A DNA stretch of 64,000 nucleotides, taken from positions 25,348-89,347 of the forward strand of contig CALWUT010000003.1 of NCBI GenBank assembly GCA_944384825.1. The letters are read 5' to 3'. A program made the translations under genes and the position numbers. This document shows positions 29,771 through 37,732 of this stretch, in pieces; position 1 is the stretch's first letter, and each line of letters begins with the position of its first letter. The stretch is from an uncultured Clostridia bacterium (lineage in GTDB: Bacteria > Bacillota > Clostridia > Oscillospirales > Acutalibacteraceae). The notes beneath the pieces are model-generated. The model was given only the letters and a program-made list of their open reading frames with translations, was not told the DNA's origin and ran no database searches.

Positions 29771-30538
29771 CTCGTGGAACTCTCTAAAAAATTCAATAAA
29801 TTTCATTAATATTTTTTTATCGCAGTCATAAGTTAAATGACTATACGCTTCCTCAAAATTAAACCAGTCTGTTCTTTCTACTTCTCCTTTTTGACAAGTG
29901 ATTTCTAAAGATTTAGCCTCTGCACAATAGTACACTGCCTCGTTTATCGTGCCTTTTTTCATAGAAAATAGTGTTGAAACTCTTAACTTAGAAATTATAT
30001 CTATATCAATTCCAACTTCTTCCTTAACTTCACGAAGTGTCGTTTGTATTTCTGTTTCGTTATTTTCAACGTGCCCTTTTGGAAATCCCCATCTCGATTC
30101 GTTGTTATAAATAAAATTGGTTAATAAAACTTTATATTCGCTAATAAATTCACGGAATATAACTGCACCACATGATTTTTCATAATGTGAAAAATTTAAT
30201 AGTTCATCTGATATGAAAAAATCTCCATATTGATTTTTCCTAAAATCTATTACATCAATAACGCTATCTGTATTAATTAAACCATAGATATGCGGAAAAG
30301 TCATTCAGTTATTTTTGTTTGTTTCCCATTTAACTTCGGACTTTAAGTTGTCGGTATCTATACATAATACAACTAAATCAGTATTCACCTTTTTTAAATT
30401 ATTATTTGCTACATGTAACAACTGATTAAACTCTGAACAGTGAATAAATCCATATTTTTCTATCGAAAATTCGCCATAAATCCTATTTTTTATGCTTTGT
30501 TCCCACGTGTCTTTTCTTGCAATATGAAATAATAACAT
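29762..30538 (-). pseudogene. DUF952-NUDIX fusion protein split by an in-frame TGA
   Basis: The first 77 codons encode a DUF952 domain start (LLFHIARKDTWEQSIK, YGFIHCSEFNQLLHVANN). A TGA at 30305-30307 follows NKNN. The same frame then continues MTFPHIYGLINTDSVIDVIDF, which is the normal DUF952 end, and runs into a complete NUDIX hydrolase with the GHVENNETEIQTTLREVKEE box (nucleoside diphosphate-linked substrates). No frameshift is needed: 259 codons in one frame. The NUDIX part could still be made by re-initiation at the ATG directly after the TGA. Either a nonsense mutation or two coupled proteins. Confidence 0.7.
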
Positions 30539-30542
30539 AATT

Positions 30543-30818
30543 CTATTTCTCCATTTCTTTTAATTCTCTCTGATAAAACGGGCAAATCTTCGAATGTATA
30601 CACTTATCTTTTTTCCTCCCTAAAGGTTCATCAATTATATCAAAAATGGTACAGTCTAAACCTTTTGCGAGCTTTTGTAAGATTTGAATTGTTGGGATGC
30701 CTTTGTCCATTTCGTAAAAACTTACTCTTGCCGGTAATATTCCGCTGTCATCAGCAACCTTTGCAACAGTTTTTTCAGAAATCTTTCTAAGCTCTTTTAA
30801 TTTTTCTCCGATTGTCAT
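30543..30818 (-). CDS. XRE-family helix-turn-helix regulator
   Basis: A 91-residue DNA-binding protein with a Cro/CI helix-turn-helix near residues 5-62 (IGEKLKELRKISEKTVAKVA, ARVSFYEMDKGIPTIQILQKLA). A short Cys-containing tail follows (CIHSKICPFYQREL). GAGGTG precedes the ATG. It lies 4 bases upstream of the DUF952/NUDIX gene, probably the same transcript. Typical of phage or genomic-island regulators. Confidence 0.85.
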   Translation of the reverse strand: MTIGEKLKELRKISEKTVAKVADDSGILPARVSFYEMDKGIPTIQILQKLAKGLDCTIFDIIDEPLGRKKDKCIHSKICPFYQRELKEMEK

Positions 30819-31034
30819 GTGTTCACCTCAATGTGTTTTTATTCTTCGTTTTATTATATCATTATTCTTTGATTTGTCAATTATTTAATTAATTCAATAT
30901 TATGTTTATTAATTATTTAGTTTATAAATTCTGTTTGATTTTTGAGGGTGTTGATGGGTATTATTTGTTCTTATTATATCTTAAAAATAGAGGTATATCT
31001 TGATTTTAAGCCAAAATATTTTTTAAAAAAAGTG

Positions 31035-31063
31035 TTGACAGAAATAAAAGTCCAGTATATTAT
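31035..31063 (+). promoter_or_regulatory. Sigma-A promoter upstream of the raiA-like RNA
   Basis: TTGACA at 31035-31040 and TATTAT at 31058-31063 are 17 bases apart. Transcription from here would include a 23-codon frame and then the structured RNA. Confidence 0.75.
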
Positions 31064-31144
31064 ATAAATGTAGTTAATGATTTTTGTTTATTAATTAATG
31101 AATAGAATCTGAACTAAATAATTAATTTAAGAGGTGATAAGTAT

Positions 31145-31216
31145 TTGAGATTTTTAATTGCAGTAATTGCAATTCCTTTTTTAGCATTTGCAAAGTTAGT
31201 AAAAGGCAAAAAATAA
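31145..31216 (+). CDS. Putative 23-residue hydrophobic peptide
   Basis: Behind AAGAGGTGATAAG, a TTG-initiated frame encodes MRFLIAVIAIPFLAFAKLVKG plus two Lys: one membrane-length hydrophobic helix with a basic end. It is similar in design to small membrane peptides or type I toxins, but no antisense RNA or paired gene is evident. It ends 4 bases before the structured RNA. Coding is plausible from the ribosome binding site and amphipathic pattern, not proven. Confidence 0.45.
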   Translation: MRFLIAVIAIPFLAFAKLVKGKK

Positions 31217-31220
31217 GAAT

Positions 31221-31400
31221 CTTCACCCGTCACGAAAATTAAAAATTTTCTACGGGTACCCGGGAACCTTGTTGCTAACGCAATAAAGCCACTTGTAACA
31301 GTGGCAAATTTTAGAAAAGTGGTGTTTATTTAAGCCCTAAGAATCTAACGGAAAGTGTTTAAAAATTCAAAAAACAATTTTAAATAAACGCTTTTATTTA
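31221..31400 (+). ncRNA. Structured noncoding RNA, candidate raiA-motif RNA
   Basis: A GC-richer, strongly foldable block of about 180 bases. ACCCGT (31225) pairs with ACGGGT (31252) and encloses AAAATT/AATTTT. GGGTACCCGGG follows, then TTGC-TAAC-GCAA, the perfect hairpin GCCACT-TGTAAC-AGTGGC, and a 12-bp helix between 31322-31333 and 31380-31391 enclosing GCCCTAAGAATCTAACGG. The order and the conserved-looking CCCGUC, ACGGGUACCCGGG and CCCUAAGA stretches resemble my recollection of the raiA motif RNA, an abundant clostridial RNA of about 200 bases linked to sporulation and aggregation. Identity needs a covariance-model search; the structure itself is clear. Confidence 0.55.
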
Positions 31401-31582
31401 AAAAAATCGTGTTTGTTTAGACTATACTTTATAAAATACAAAAAAATTAATTATATTATTTGTTGTGGTTGTGTTAAAGAAACTCAAATTTTTGGATTTA
31501 AATAAAATTTTATACAAAAATCAGAGAAGTATGTGATAAAATATAGATTAATATTTTATCAGCGCAGGAGGATGAATATTGT

Positions 31583-32773
31583 ATGTTATTGATGAAAAAA
31601 TTTTTGAAAAAAATGAGCAGAGAAATTACTTTAACAGTAGTTACAATTACCTCAGCAGCTATAACAATTTATGGAGCAGTAAAAGCTGTCGAAAGCAATA
31701 TTGTAGACGACACGAGTGAAAGCGTTCAAACGGAAACGCAGCTTACTAGTGAAGAAATTGATAAAATAATAGAAGACTTGAAAATGTCGGGAGATATAGA
31801 TAACATATTAGAAAAATTGGATGAAATTATTCAGAGAGCTCAGTTGTCAGGAAATTCGGCATTACAAGAATATGCAACTAATATGAAGACGTCTTATGAA
31901 CTTCAAAAACAACTCGACAGTGTAAATAGTCTTATAGAAGCTATGAAAAAGAAAAATTCTGAGATAGCTGCTGTAGATGAACAAGTAAAACGTATCCTTT
32001 CAGTTGACACTATTGTTCAGGATTTAAAGGGTGCCGTTTCAGATGAAGCACTTTTATTACTGGAATCTTTAAGTGATGAAAATTTAAAAGCACTTCAAGA
32101 ATTACTTGCAGAGATTGAAAGTTTGTTCGATCTGAATGATGTTTCTTCACTTACTATCCAAGAACGAAGTTTGCTAGATATTTTAGTTTTAAAAGAAGTA
32201 ATAGAAGAAAGTATGGTAGAAGGAGAAAGGTTAGAGCTTGCAAAAAATACTCTTTCAGTAGCTGTAACCATTCTTGAGTCATATCAAAAGCAAAATTATG
32301 CTCAAGCTGAATATAACGAACTTATTCAGGGAACTGAAGAATTCCTGAAAGCGGGTAAGAAAGCTTCTAGCGTTTTACCGGAACAGATAATTTTTTTGGG
32401 AGGATATTTTAATTTGCAGCATTCCCCCATAATGTATGACGGACATATTCTAGTAGCATTAGAAGATTTGTATCAGTACATTGACGCAACAGTTGAATAT
32501 ATGTATAACAATGCAACAATGGTTATAAATTCTCCTGATAAGATTTTAGAAATAGTAAGCGGAAAAAATATCGCTTACTTAAATGACAAACCATATAATA
32601 TGCCGGTTCCTATATTATCTTTTAAGGATACTATTTACATGTCAATTGAGTTCTTTGCGCAGGCTTATGATATCTCATTCCGCTATCTTCCTGATCATGG
32701 TTTTATAATTTTATATAAAAATCTAAACCAGCTTAAAAATCCTTCAGTACCTAATCAACTAAATAAAGGATAA
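31583..32773 (+). CDS. Secreted coiled-coil protein with copper amine oxidase-like (stalk) domain
   Basis: 396 residues behind AGGAGG. The N-terminus (KKMSREITLTVVTITSAAI, then TIYGAVKAV) is a signal peptide or membrane anchor. About 50-260 is Glu/Lys-rich helical coiled coil (LTSEEIDKIIEDLK, MKKKNSEIAAVDEQVK). About 270-385 matches the copper amine oxidase N-terminal-like domain found in many clostridial surface proteins (PIMYDGHILVALEDLYQYI, AYLNDKPYNMP, YMSIEFFAQAYDISFRY). No catalytic residues are expected in this domain. It immediately precedes the contractile-injection-related genes, but a functional link is only inferred from position. Confidence 0.75.
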   Translation: MLLMKKFLKKMSREITLTVVTITSAAITIYGAVKAVESNIVDDTSESVQTETQLTSEEIDKIIEDLKMSGDIDNILEKLDEIIQRAQLSGNSALQEYATNMKTSYELQKQLDSVNSLIEAMKKKNSEIAAVDEQVKRILSVDTIVQDLKGAVSDEALLLLESLSDENLKALQELLAEIESLFDLNDVSSLTIQERSLLDILVLKEVIEESMVEGERLELAKNTLSVAVTILESYQKQNYAQAEYNELIQGTEEFLKAGKKASSVLPEQIIFLGGYFNLQHSPIMYDGHILVALEDLYQYIDATVEYMYNNATMVINSPDKILEIVSGKNIAYLNDKPYNMPVPILSFKDTIYMSIEFFAQAYDISFRYLPDHGFIILYKNLNQLKNPSVPNQLNKG

Positions 32774-32848
32774 CCATTATCTTAACGATTAAAAGATATA
32801 AAATACTTTTGAATTAACCTTACACTTCTAAAGAGGGGATGTAACAAA

Positions 32849-33721
32849 ATGGCAAAGTACACTATAATCTCGGATATTGGAAAAGGAATGATTGAACTCC
32901 TTAGAGATAAATTAGTTCCGGATCCTGTAGATAAAGCAGAAAGTATTGGAATATGCGATCCAAAGGAAAGAGGAGGTTATATAGTAGGTGTTCATCCTTA
33001 CGACATAAAAGAAGATACAAGTGGGAGAGGAGCTGAAAATAATCCGCTTCCTGATGGTAGTGTTCAAGATCCTCCGGCTATGGTAGAGCTTTATTATGTA
33101 ATTTCCGTGAGCAGTAAAGCAGAGCTTGAAGTTAAAGCGCTGGACGAAGCAAAAATAATAGGGAAAATAATACAGACTTTTAAAGACAATGCTACTATTC
33201 CTGCAAGGTATATGCCCAACAATGCTGGGATGCCGCTTGAGAGTGTTCCGATCAGTATGCTTCCGATTAGTATGGAAGAAAAGGTTAAAGTTTGGACTAT
33301 GTTTGGAGAATCCTATAAGTTGTCAGTTTTTTACGTTGTAGGGCCTGTAGCTATTGATTCAGAAAAAATTCATAAAGCTAAGAAGAGAGTGGAAACCGTA
33401 CACCTGGGAAGTAAGCAGTACACACCGGAAAAAGTTTTGGAGTTTGCAACTTTTATTAAAGAAGAAGATATAGACGATGAATATACTCAGCGTCCCGATG
33501 AAGATGAAGACGAAGATGAAAATGATGAATTCGGCGATGAAAGTTCAGATGATGAAAATAGTGATGAATTCGGAGATGAAAGCTCGGATGATGAAAATGT
33601 TGATGAAGTGGGTGATGGAGAAGAAAGTAATAGCGTTGATGGGGAAATTACTGAGGATGACGAAACTTCAAATGAAGGAGAATTAAATGAAGATATAAAT
33701 TTTGAATCTTCTGATGAGTAA
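32849..33721 (+). CDS. DUF4255 / Pvc16-family contractile injection system protein with acidic repeat tail
   Basis: Residues 1 to about 180 match the DUF4255 family: IISDIGKGMIELLRDKLVP, VELYYVISVSSKAELEV, DEAKIIGKIIQTFKDN and KVWTMFGESYKLSVFYVVGP. Afp16/Pvc16 members are described as terminator or cap proteins that set the length of extracellular contractile injection tubes. The remaining 110 residues are a highly acidic tail with a 13-residue tandem repeat (NDEFGDESSDDEN and variants), which is unusual for the family. GGGG-rich site before ATG. First of four closely spaced genes with DUF4280 and the AAA+ ATPase. The family call is confident; the role in this organism is inferred. Confidence 0.85.
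   Translation: MAKYTIISDIGKGMIELLRDKLVPDPVDKAESIGICDPKERGGYIVGVHPYDIKEDTSGRGAENNPLPDGSVQDPPAMVELYYVISVSSKAELEVKALDEAKIIGKIIQTFKDNATIPARYMPNNAGMPLESVPISMLPISMEEKVKVWTMFGESYKLSVFYVVGPVAIDSEKIHKAKKRVETVHLGSKQYTPEKVLEFATFIKEEDIDDEYTQRPDEDEDEDENDEFGDESSDDENSDEFGDESSDDENVDEVGDGEESNSVDGEITEDDETSNEGELNEDINFESSDE
33521..33634 (+). repeat. 39-bp tandem repeat encoding an acidic 13-residue unit
   Basis: Two near-identical 39-base units (33521-33559, 33560-33598) and a third diverged copy encode DEFGDESSDDEN-type units inside the DUF4255 gene. Differences between units 1 and 2 are mostly synonymous, suggesting selection on the acidic pattern. Confidence 0.85.
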
Positions 33722-33753
33722 ATGTATTTTAAAGAGTAGGAAAGGGAATAAAA

Positions 33754-34542
33754 ATGAGAGTTATATATAGAGCATCATTGGTTTTTCTTCTAAAAGATAT
33801 TTATTCTAAGCTTCCTATAACAAGCGCAGTAATTTTATGTAATGGAAAGCAAAATCCTTACACCAGAAAAAATGATGGTCATTATGTTTTTTCAAACTTA
33901 TATCCCGGAAGTTATGAAGTGGACATAAATTGCAAGGGCTACAATCCTTTAAGGATTCATATTGATCTTAAAGAGAATGAGACTAAAATAATAAATTCAG
34001 ACTTATCTTATACCCCTGATAATCAAAATATTGCAAATGTAACTCGTTTTGAAATTACATGTATAAGAAAGAAACAACCTTTGGCAAATACTCAGGTAAT
34101 TGTTAGACTTCAAAATGAAGCAAGTTTTATGAAATTATTAGAGCCTATTAAAGCAGGAAGTGATGAACTAAAACTTAACATCGAAATGATGACTGGTTTG
34201 CTTGGTCAAAGTTACATTTATGAGGTTGATAAAAAAAAGTATAATATGTATTTGTGGAGTTATAATCAGGAAAATAAATGTTATATTTTAAAAGATATCG
34301 TAAATGAAGAAATAAAACCGGGAGGTAGATTTTATCCGCAATGGGAAATACGTTCTGATTCGATTGGGCGAGCTGTAATGCCGCTTATAGGTCAATTTAT
34401 GAAAGATGATGAAATAAAGTTTGAATGTATTTCAGAGGATTTAAGGTCTAAAGTGTCATTTAACGTAAAAGATAAACATCAATCTGGAGAAGTGCTTTAT
34501 GAAAAAGCAAATTTTAGAAAGATACCTAAAAGAAAAAAATAG
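33754..34542 (+). CDS. Carboxypeptidase regulatory-like domain protein of the injection-system cluster
   Basis: 262 residues, no signal peptide. About 15-85 is a carboxypeptidase regulatory-like or SpaA-type beta-sandwich (LPITSAVILCNGKQNPYTRK, VFSNLYPGSYEVDINCKGYN, PLRIHIDLKENE). The remainder, with RFEITCIRKKQPLANTQVIV and WEIRSDSIGRAVMPLIG, looks like a second beta-rich domain that I do not recognise. It sits between the DUF4255 and DUF4280 genes with 32- and 12-base gaps, so it is almost surely co-transcribed. It might be an adaptor or fibre-like component; that is inference. Confidence 0.6.
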   Translation: MRVIYRASLVFLLKDIYSKLPITSAVILCNGKQNPYTRKNDGHYVFSNLYPGSYEVDINCKGYNPLRIHIDLKENETKIINSDLSYTPDNQNIANVTRFEITCIRKKQPLANTQVIVRLQNEASFMKLLEPIKAGSDELKLNIEMMTGLLGQSYIYEVDKKKYNMYLWSYNQENKCYILKDIVNEEIKPGGRFYPQWEIRSDSIGRAVMPLIGQFMKDDEIKFECISEDLRSKVSFNVKDKHQSGEVLYEKANFRKIPKRKK

Positions 34543-34554
34543 GAGAATAATATT

Positions 34555-34944
34555 ATGGGAATATTAGTAGTTAATGGAGCTCAGTGTACTTGCTCTATGG
34601 GAACCGCTCCGTCTTCGTTAGTAGTAATACCTGAAAGTATGGCTATGGGTGAAAACAACCCTATAGCTACTATTATGGACAATAAACCTATGGTTAATAT
34701 TATGCCTTTTGCGATGTGTACATCTCTTGCAAATCCTCAGGTATCTGCCGCAACGTCTGCAGCAGGTGGAGTTTTAACTCCCATGCCTTGTACTCCGGTA
34801 ACTCCCGCTCCATGGACTCCTGGATCTCCAACAGTTATGATAGGCAACAAACCAGCTTTAAATAACTCTTCTACTGTTATGTGTAATTGGGCCGGATTAA
34901 TTTCTATAACTAATCCTGGAGCTACGAAAACCATGGTGCCTTAA
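34555..34944 (+). CDS. DUF4280 PAAR-like spike-tip protein
   Basis: 129 residues matching the DUF4280 family: begins GILVVNGAQCTCSMGTAPSS, has PIATIMDNKPMVNIMPFAMC, a Pro/Thr-rich stretch (CTPVTPAPWTPGSPTVMIG) and ends CNWAGLISITNPGA. The Cys spacing is well conserved. DUF4280 proteins are PAAR-like and are thought to sharpen the spike of contractile injection systems or type VI-like machines and to carry effectors. GGAGAATAAT precedes the ATG, 12 bases after the previous gene. Intact. Confidence 0.88.
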   Translation: MGILVVNGAQCTCSMGTAPSSLVVIPESMAMGENNPIATIMDNKPMVNIMPFAMCTSLANPQVSAATSAAGGVLTPMPCTPVTPAPWTPGSPTVMIGNKPALNNSSTVMCNWAGLISITNPGATKTMVP

Positions 34945-34979
34945 ATAAAAATTTATGTTAAAGTCAGAGAGGTCTGAAA

Positions 34980-37052
34980 GTGGAAGAAAAATTTTTTAAT
35001 ACATTTTTAGTTCGCGAAAATGAAGGATATAATAATAATTCTGAATATATAGCAGATGAATTCAGACATAAACTTTACTTATTAAAATATTATTTAAAAT
35101 GTCAGGCAAATAATGAATTAGATGAATACAAAGACAAGGTTTTAAAAACTTTTTATAATATCGAATTAATAATGGGGAAAAAAATAAAATTAACTGAAAA
35201 TAATGTATTTTTTGCTTCCAGATATGTAAAAGAAATTTTTAAGTTAAATAGAATAGAGTGGTTTAGTTTAATCCTTGCTATGATGGCTAATGCGGATGCT
35301 GAGTATCTCAATTTGATGTTAAAAGTTGAAAAATCGAATATTTTAACTTACAATGCTATTTTAAAAGTTTATTTTTTTGTGTCCGATATTACTCAAATAA
35401 AAGATTATTACAATATATTATCTTCACTTTCCGAAAAAATGGATTTGTTTTGCTTTATGCACGGACGTCCCGAGATAGATAAAAGACTTTTTGAAAACAT
35501 AATGAGTAATTCTGAAAGTAATATAAATATTTCTGGATTAAATATGTATATACCTTTAAATGACGAATACAAGAATTTAATTATTCGTGAAGATATTTCA
35601 AAAAGTATAGTTAATTTTTTGAAAAACTCAAAAATTTCTGATAAAAATTATTTTTATATTCACGGAGAAAAAGGGATAGGTAAAAGAACTATTGTACGCC
35701 GGGTGTGTTCTTTAAGAAATAAAGGGGTTATAGAAATAGATCTGGAAAGATTAAGAGAAGACGAAACAAGTTTTACTGATTATGTTCTTATGGGATGTAG
35801 GGAAGCTTTTTTTATAAAAGGTTATATTTACATCTTTAATATCGATAAAATACTTCAGAAAGAAAACAAAGATTTATTTTACCTTAAATTTGCGATTAAC
35901 ACCGCTTCTCAATTTTCGGAAGTAGTTTTTTTAGTTTCGGATAAGGATATAAATTTAGTACAAAAAGTTCCTGAGCTAAAGTACATTGAAATACCTGTGC
36001 CTCCGCTTAGTAACGATGAAAGCTTTAAACTGTGGGATCATAATATAAAAAGTTTAAGTAAAGATAAAACAGTCGATGCACATGAATTAGCAAATAAATT
36101 CAATTTTACTCCTAAACAAATAAAAAATACTGTTTTAAACGCTCTAAATCAAAGTTTATTAGAGGAAAAAAAGAAAATAAATAAAAACTTAATTTCCAGG
36201 TGTGCGTATAAGCAAGTAACAAGTAATTTATCTGATAAAGCTACTTTAATTGAGAAAAAACATTCCTGGAATGAATTGGTTCTAAGTCCAAAAGAAAAAG
36301 AAATAATTAAAAGAGCTTGCGATCAAATAAGATACAGACATATTGTATATGATAAATGGGAAATGAATAAACGAGTTTTATACGGCAAAGGCCTCAGTAT
36401 GCTTTTTGCAGGTCCTTCGGGCACAGGTAAAACTATGGCCGCACAAGTAGTAGCTAACGAGCTTGAACTCGAAATTTATAAAGTTGATTTATCGCAAGTA
36501 ATATCAAAATATATAGGGGAATCAGAAAAAAATCTTGGAGAAGTATTTGAAAGTGCTAAAAAAAGCAACGTCATACTTCTTTTTGATGAAACTGATGCAC
36601 TTTTTTCAAAACGTACAGAAGTAAAAGACTCTCATGATAGAAATGCTAATGTAGAAACGTCTTATCTTTTACAAAAAATGGAAGAGTACAACGGAATAAC
36701 TATTATGACTACCAACTTCCTAGAGAATATTGATAAAGCCTTTTTTAGAAGAATAAGTTATGTAGTTCACTTTGCATTTCCGAATTCTAGCGCAAGGAAA
36801 GAAATATGGGAAAAGATTTATCCCTCGAGTATGCCGCTTTCCAAAGATGTGGATTTTAACTTTTTAGCTCGGCAGTTTGAAATATCAGGAGGAAGTATTA
36901 AAAATATAGCACTCAATTCAGCTTTTATGGCAGCAGCGGAAAGTAAAAAAATTGAAATGAAGCATATTATAAAAGCAATTGAATATGAAGTAAAAAAACA
37001 AGGTAAAATGGTTTCTAAAAGTGATTTTGGAGAGTATTCGTACATGCTATAA
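34980..37052 (+). CDS. AAA+ ATPase of the extracellular contractile injection system type (Afp15-like)
   Basis: 690 residues, GTG start behind AGAGAGG. An N-terminal helical region (1 to about 200) precedes a first, degenerate AAA module with P-loop GEKGIGKRT near 229. The second, canonical AAA module has Walker A GPSGTGKT at 478-485, Walker B VILLFDETDALFSKR near 532, sensor 1 TIMTTNFLENIDKAFFRR and HFAFPN. The NIDKAFFRR...FAFPN pattern is characteristic of the ATPase conserved in eCIS loci (Afp15/Pvc15), thought to help assembly. Last gene of the cluster. Downstream is the unrelated tspO, so core sheath and tube genes must be elsewhere or lost. Confidence 0.85.
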   Translation: MEEKFFNTFLVRENEGYNNNSEYIADEFRHKLYLLKYYLKCQANNELDEYKDKVLKTFYNIELIMGKKIKLTENNVFFASRYVKEIFKLNRIEWFSLILAMMANADAEYLNLMLKVEKSNILTYNAILKVYFFVSDITQIKDYYNILSSLSEKMDLFCFMHGRPEIDKRLFENIMSNSESNINISGLNMYIPLNDEYKNLIIREDISKSIVNFLKNSKISDKNYFYIHGEKGIGKRTIVRRVCSLRNKGVIEIDLERLREDETSFTDYVLMGCREAFFIKGYIYIFNIDKILQKENKDLFYLKFAINTASQFSEVVFLVSDKDINLVQKVPELKYIEIPVPPLSNDESFKLWDHNIKSLSKDKTVDAHELANKFNFTPKQIKNTVLNALNQSLLEEKKKINKNLISRCAYKQVTSNLSDKATLIEKKHSWNELVLSPKEKEIIKRACDQIRYRHIVYDKWEMNKRVLYGKGLSMLFAGPSGTGKTMAAQVVANELELEIYKVDLSQVISKYIGESEKNLGEVFESAKKSNVILLFDETDALFSKRTEVKDSHDRNANVETSYLLQKMEEYNGITIMTTNFLENIDKAFFRRISYVVHFAFPNSSARKEIWEKIYPSSMPLSKDVDFNFLARQFEISGGSIKNIALNSAFMAAAESKKIEMKHIIKAIEYEVKKQGKMVSKSDFGEYSYML

Positions 37053-37127
37053 CTTCTTTTATTTTTAATAAATTATAAAATAAAACATATAATTATAAAT
37101 GTAAGTATGAAATAAAGGAGGAATAGT

Positions 37128-37592
37128 ATGATAAAATTGAAATCGCTGTTTTTAAGTTTGCTTATAAGCTGGGGAATTGGAGGTATTGCTGCATTTCTTA
37201 CAAACGATTCAATGGGTATATATAGTTCAATAAGACTTCCTGCATTTGCGCCGCCTCCTTTGGTTTTTCCTATCGCTTGGAGTATACTTTATACTTTAAT
37301 GGGGATCTCAGCTTATATGATATATGAAAGTTCGTCAGAAAAGAAATCTTCTGCACTTGTAATTTATGGGATACAATTAATTGTAAATTTTTTATGGCCG
37401 TTAATATTTTTTGATGGTAGAATGTTTTTAACGGCCTTTGTATGTCTTATAGTATTATGGTTATTGGTTATATGGATGACTATATCTTTCTATAAAATAA
37501 AGCCTATGGCAGCTTATTTGCAAATTCCATATGTTTTATGGCTAACTTTCGCAGCTTATTTAAATTGGAATATATTCTTACTTAACAGGTAG
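37128..37592 (+). CDS. tspO: TspO/MBR family membrane protein
   Basis: 154 residues with five transmembrane helices and the family signatures LPAFAPPPLVFPIAWSILYT, NFLWPLIFF and LWLTFAAYLNWNIF. TspO proteins bind porphyrins and other ligands and are linked to stress responses. GGAGGA precedes the ATG by about 6 bases. Single gene between the injection-related cluster and pgeF; no terminator separates it clearly from either. Confidence 0.95.
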   Translation: MIKLKSLFLSLLISWGIGGIAAFLTNDSMGIYSSIRLPAFAPPPLVFPIAWSILYTLMGISAYMIYESSSEKKSSALVIYGIQLIVNFLWPLIFFDGRMFLTAFVCLIVLWLLVIWMTISFYKIKPMAAYLQIPYVLWLTFAAYLNWNIFLLNR

Positions 37593-37732
37593 AAAAATTT
37601 AAGTTTTTAATTTAAGCTTTGAATGACAATAATGTGTTGCTTATAAGCAGAGTATATGCTTTAACAATCTATTTGAAACATAAAAGAAATAATAAGTATT
37701 TGGAAAAATAAACTTTTACAATGGAGTTTTTT

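Noticed and set aside
33477-33686. 69-residue Met/Lys-rich plus-strand frame
   Set aside because: It is the shifted reading of the acidic repeat in the DUF4255 gene; composition reflects GATGAA repeats only.
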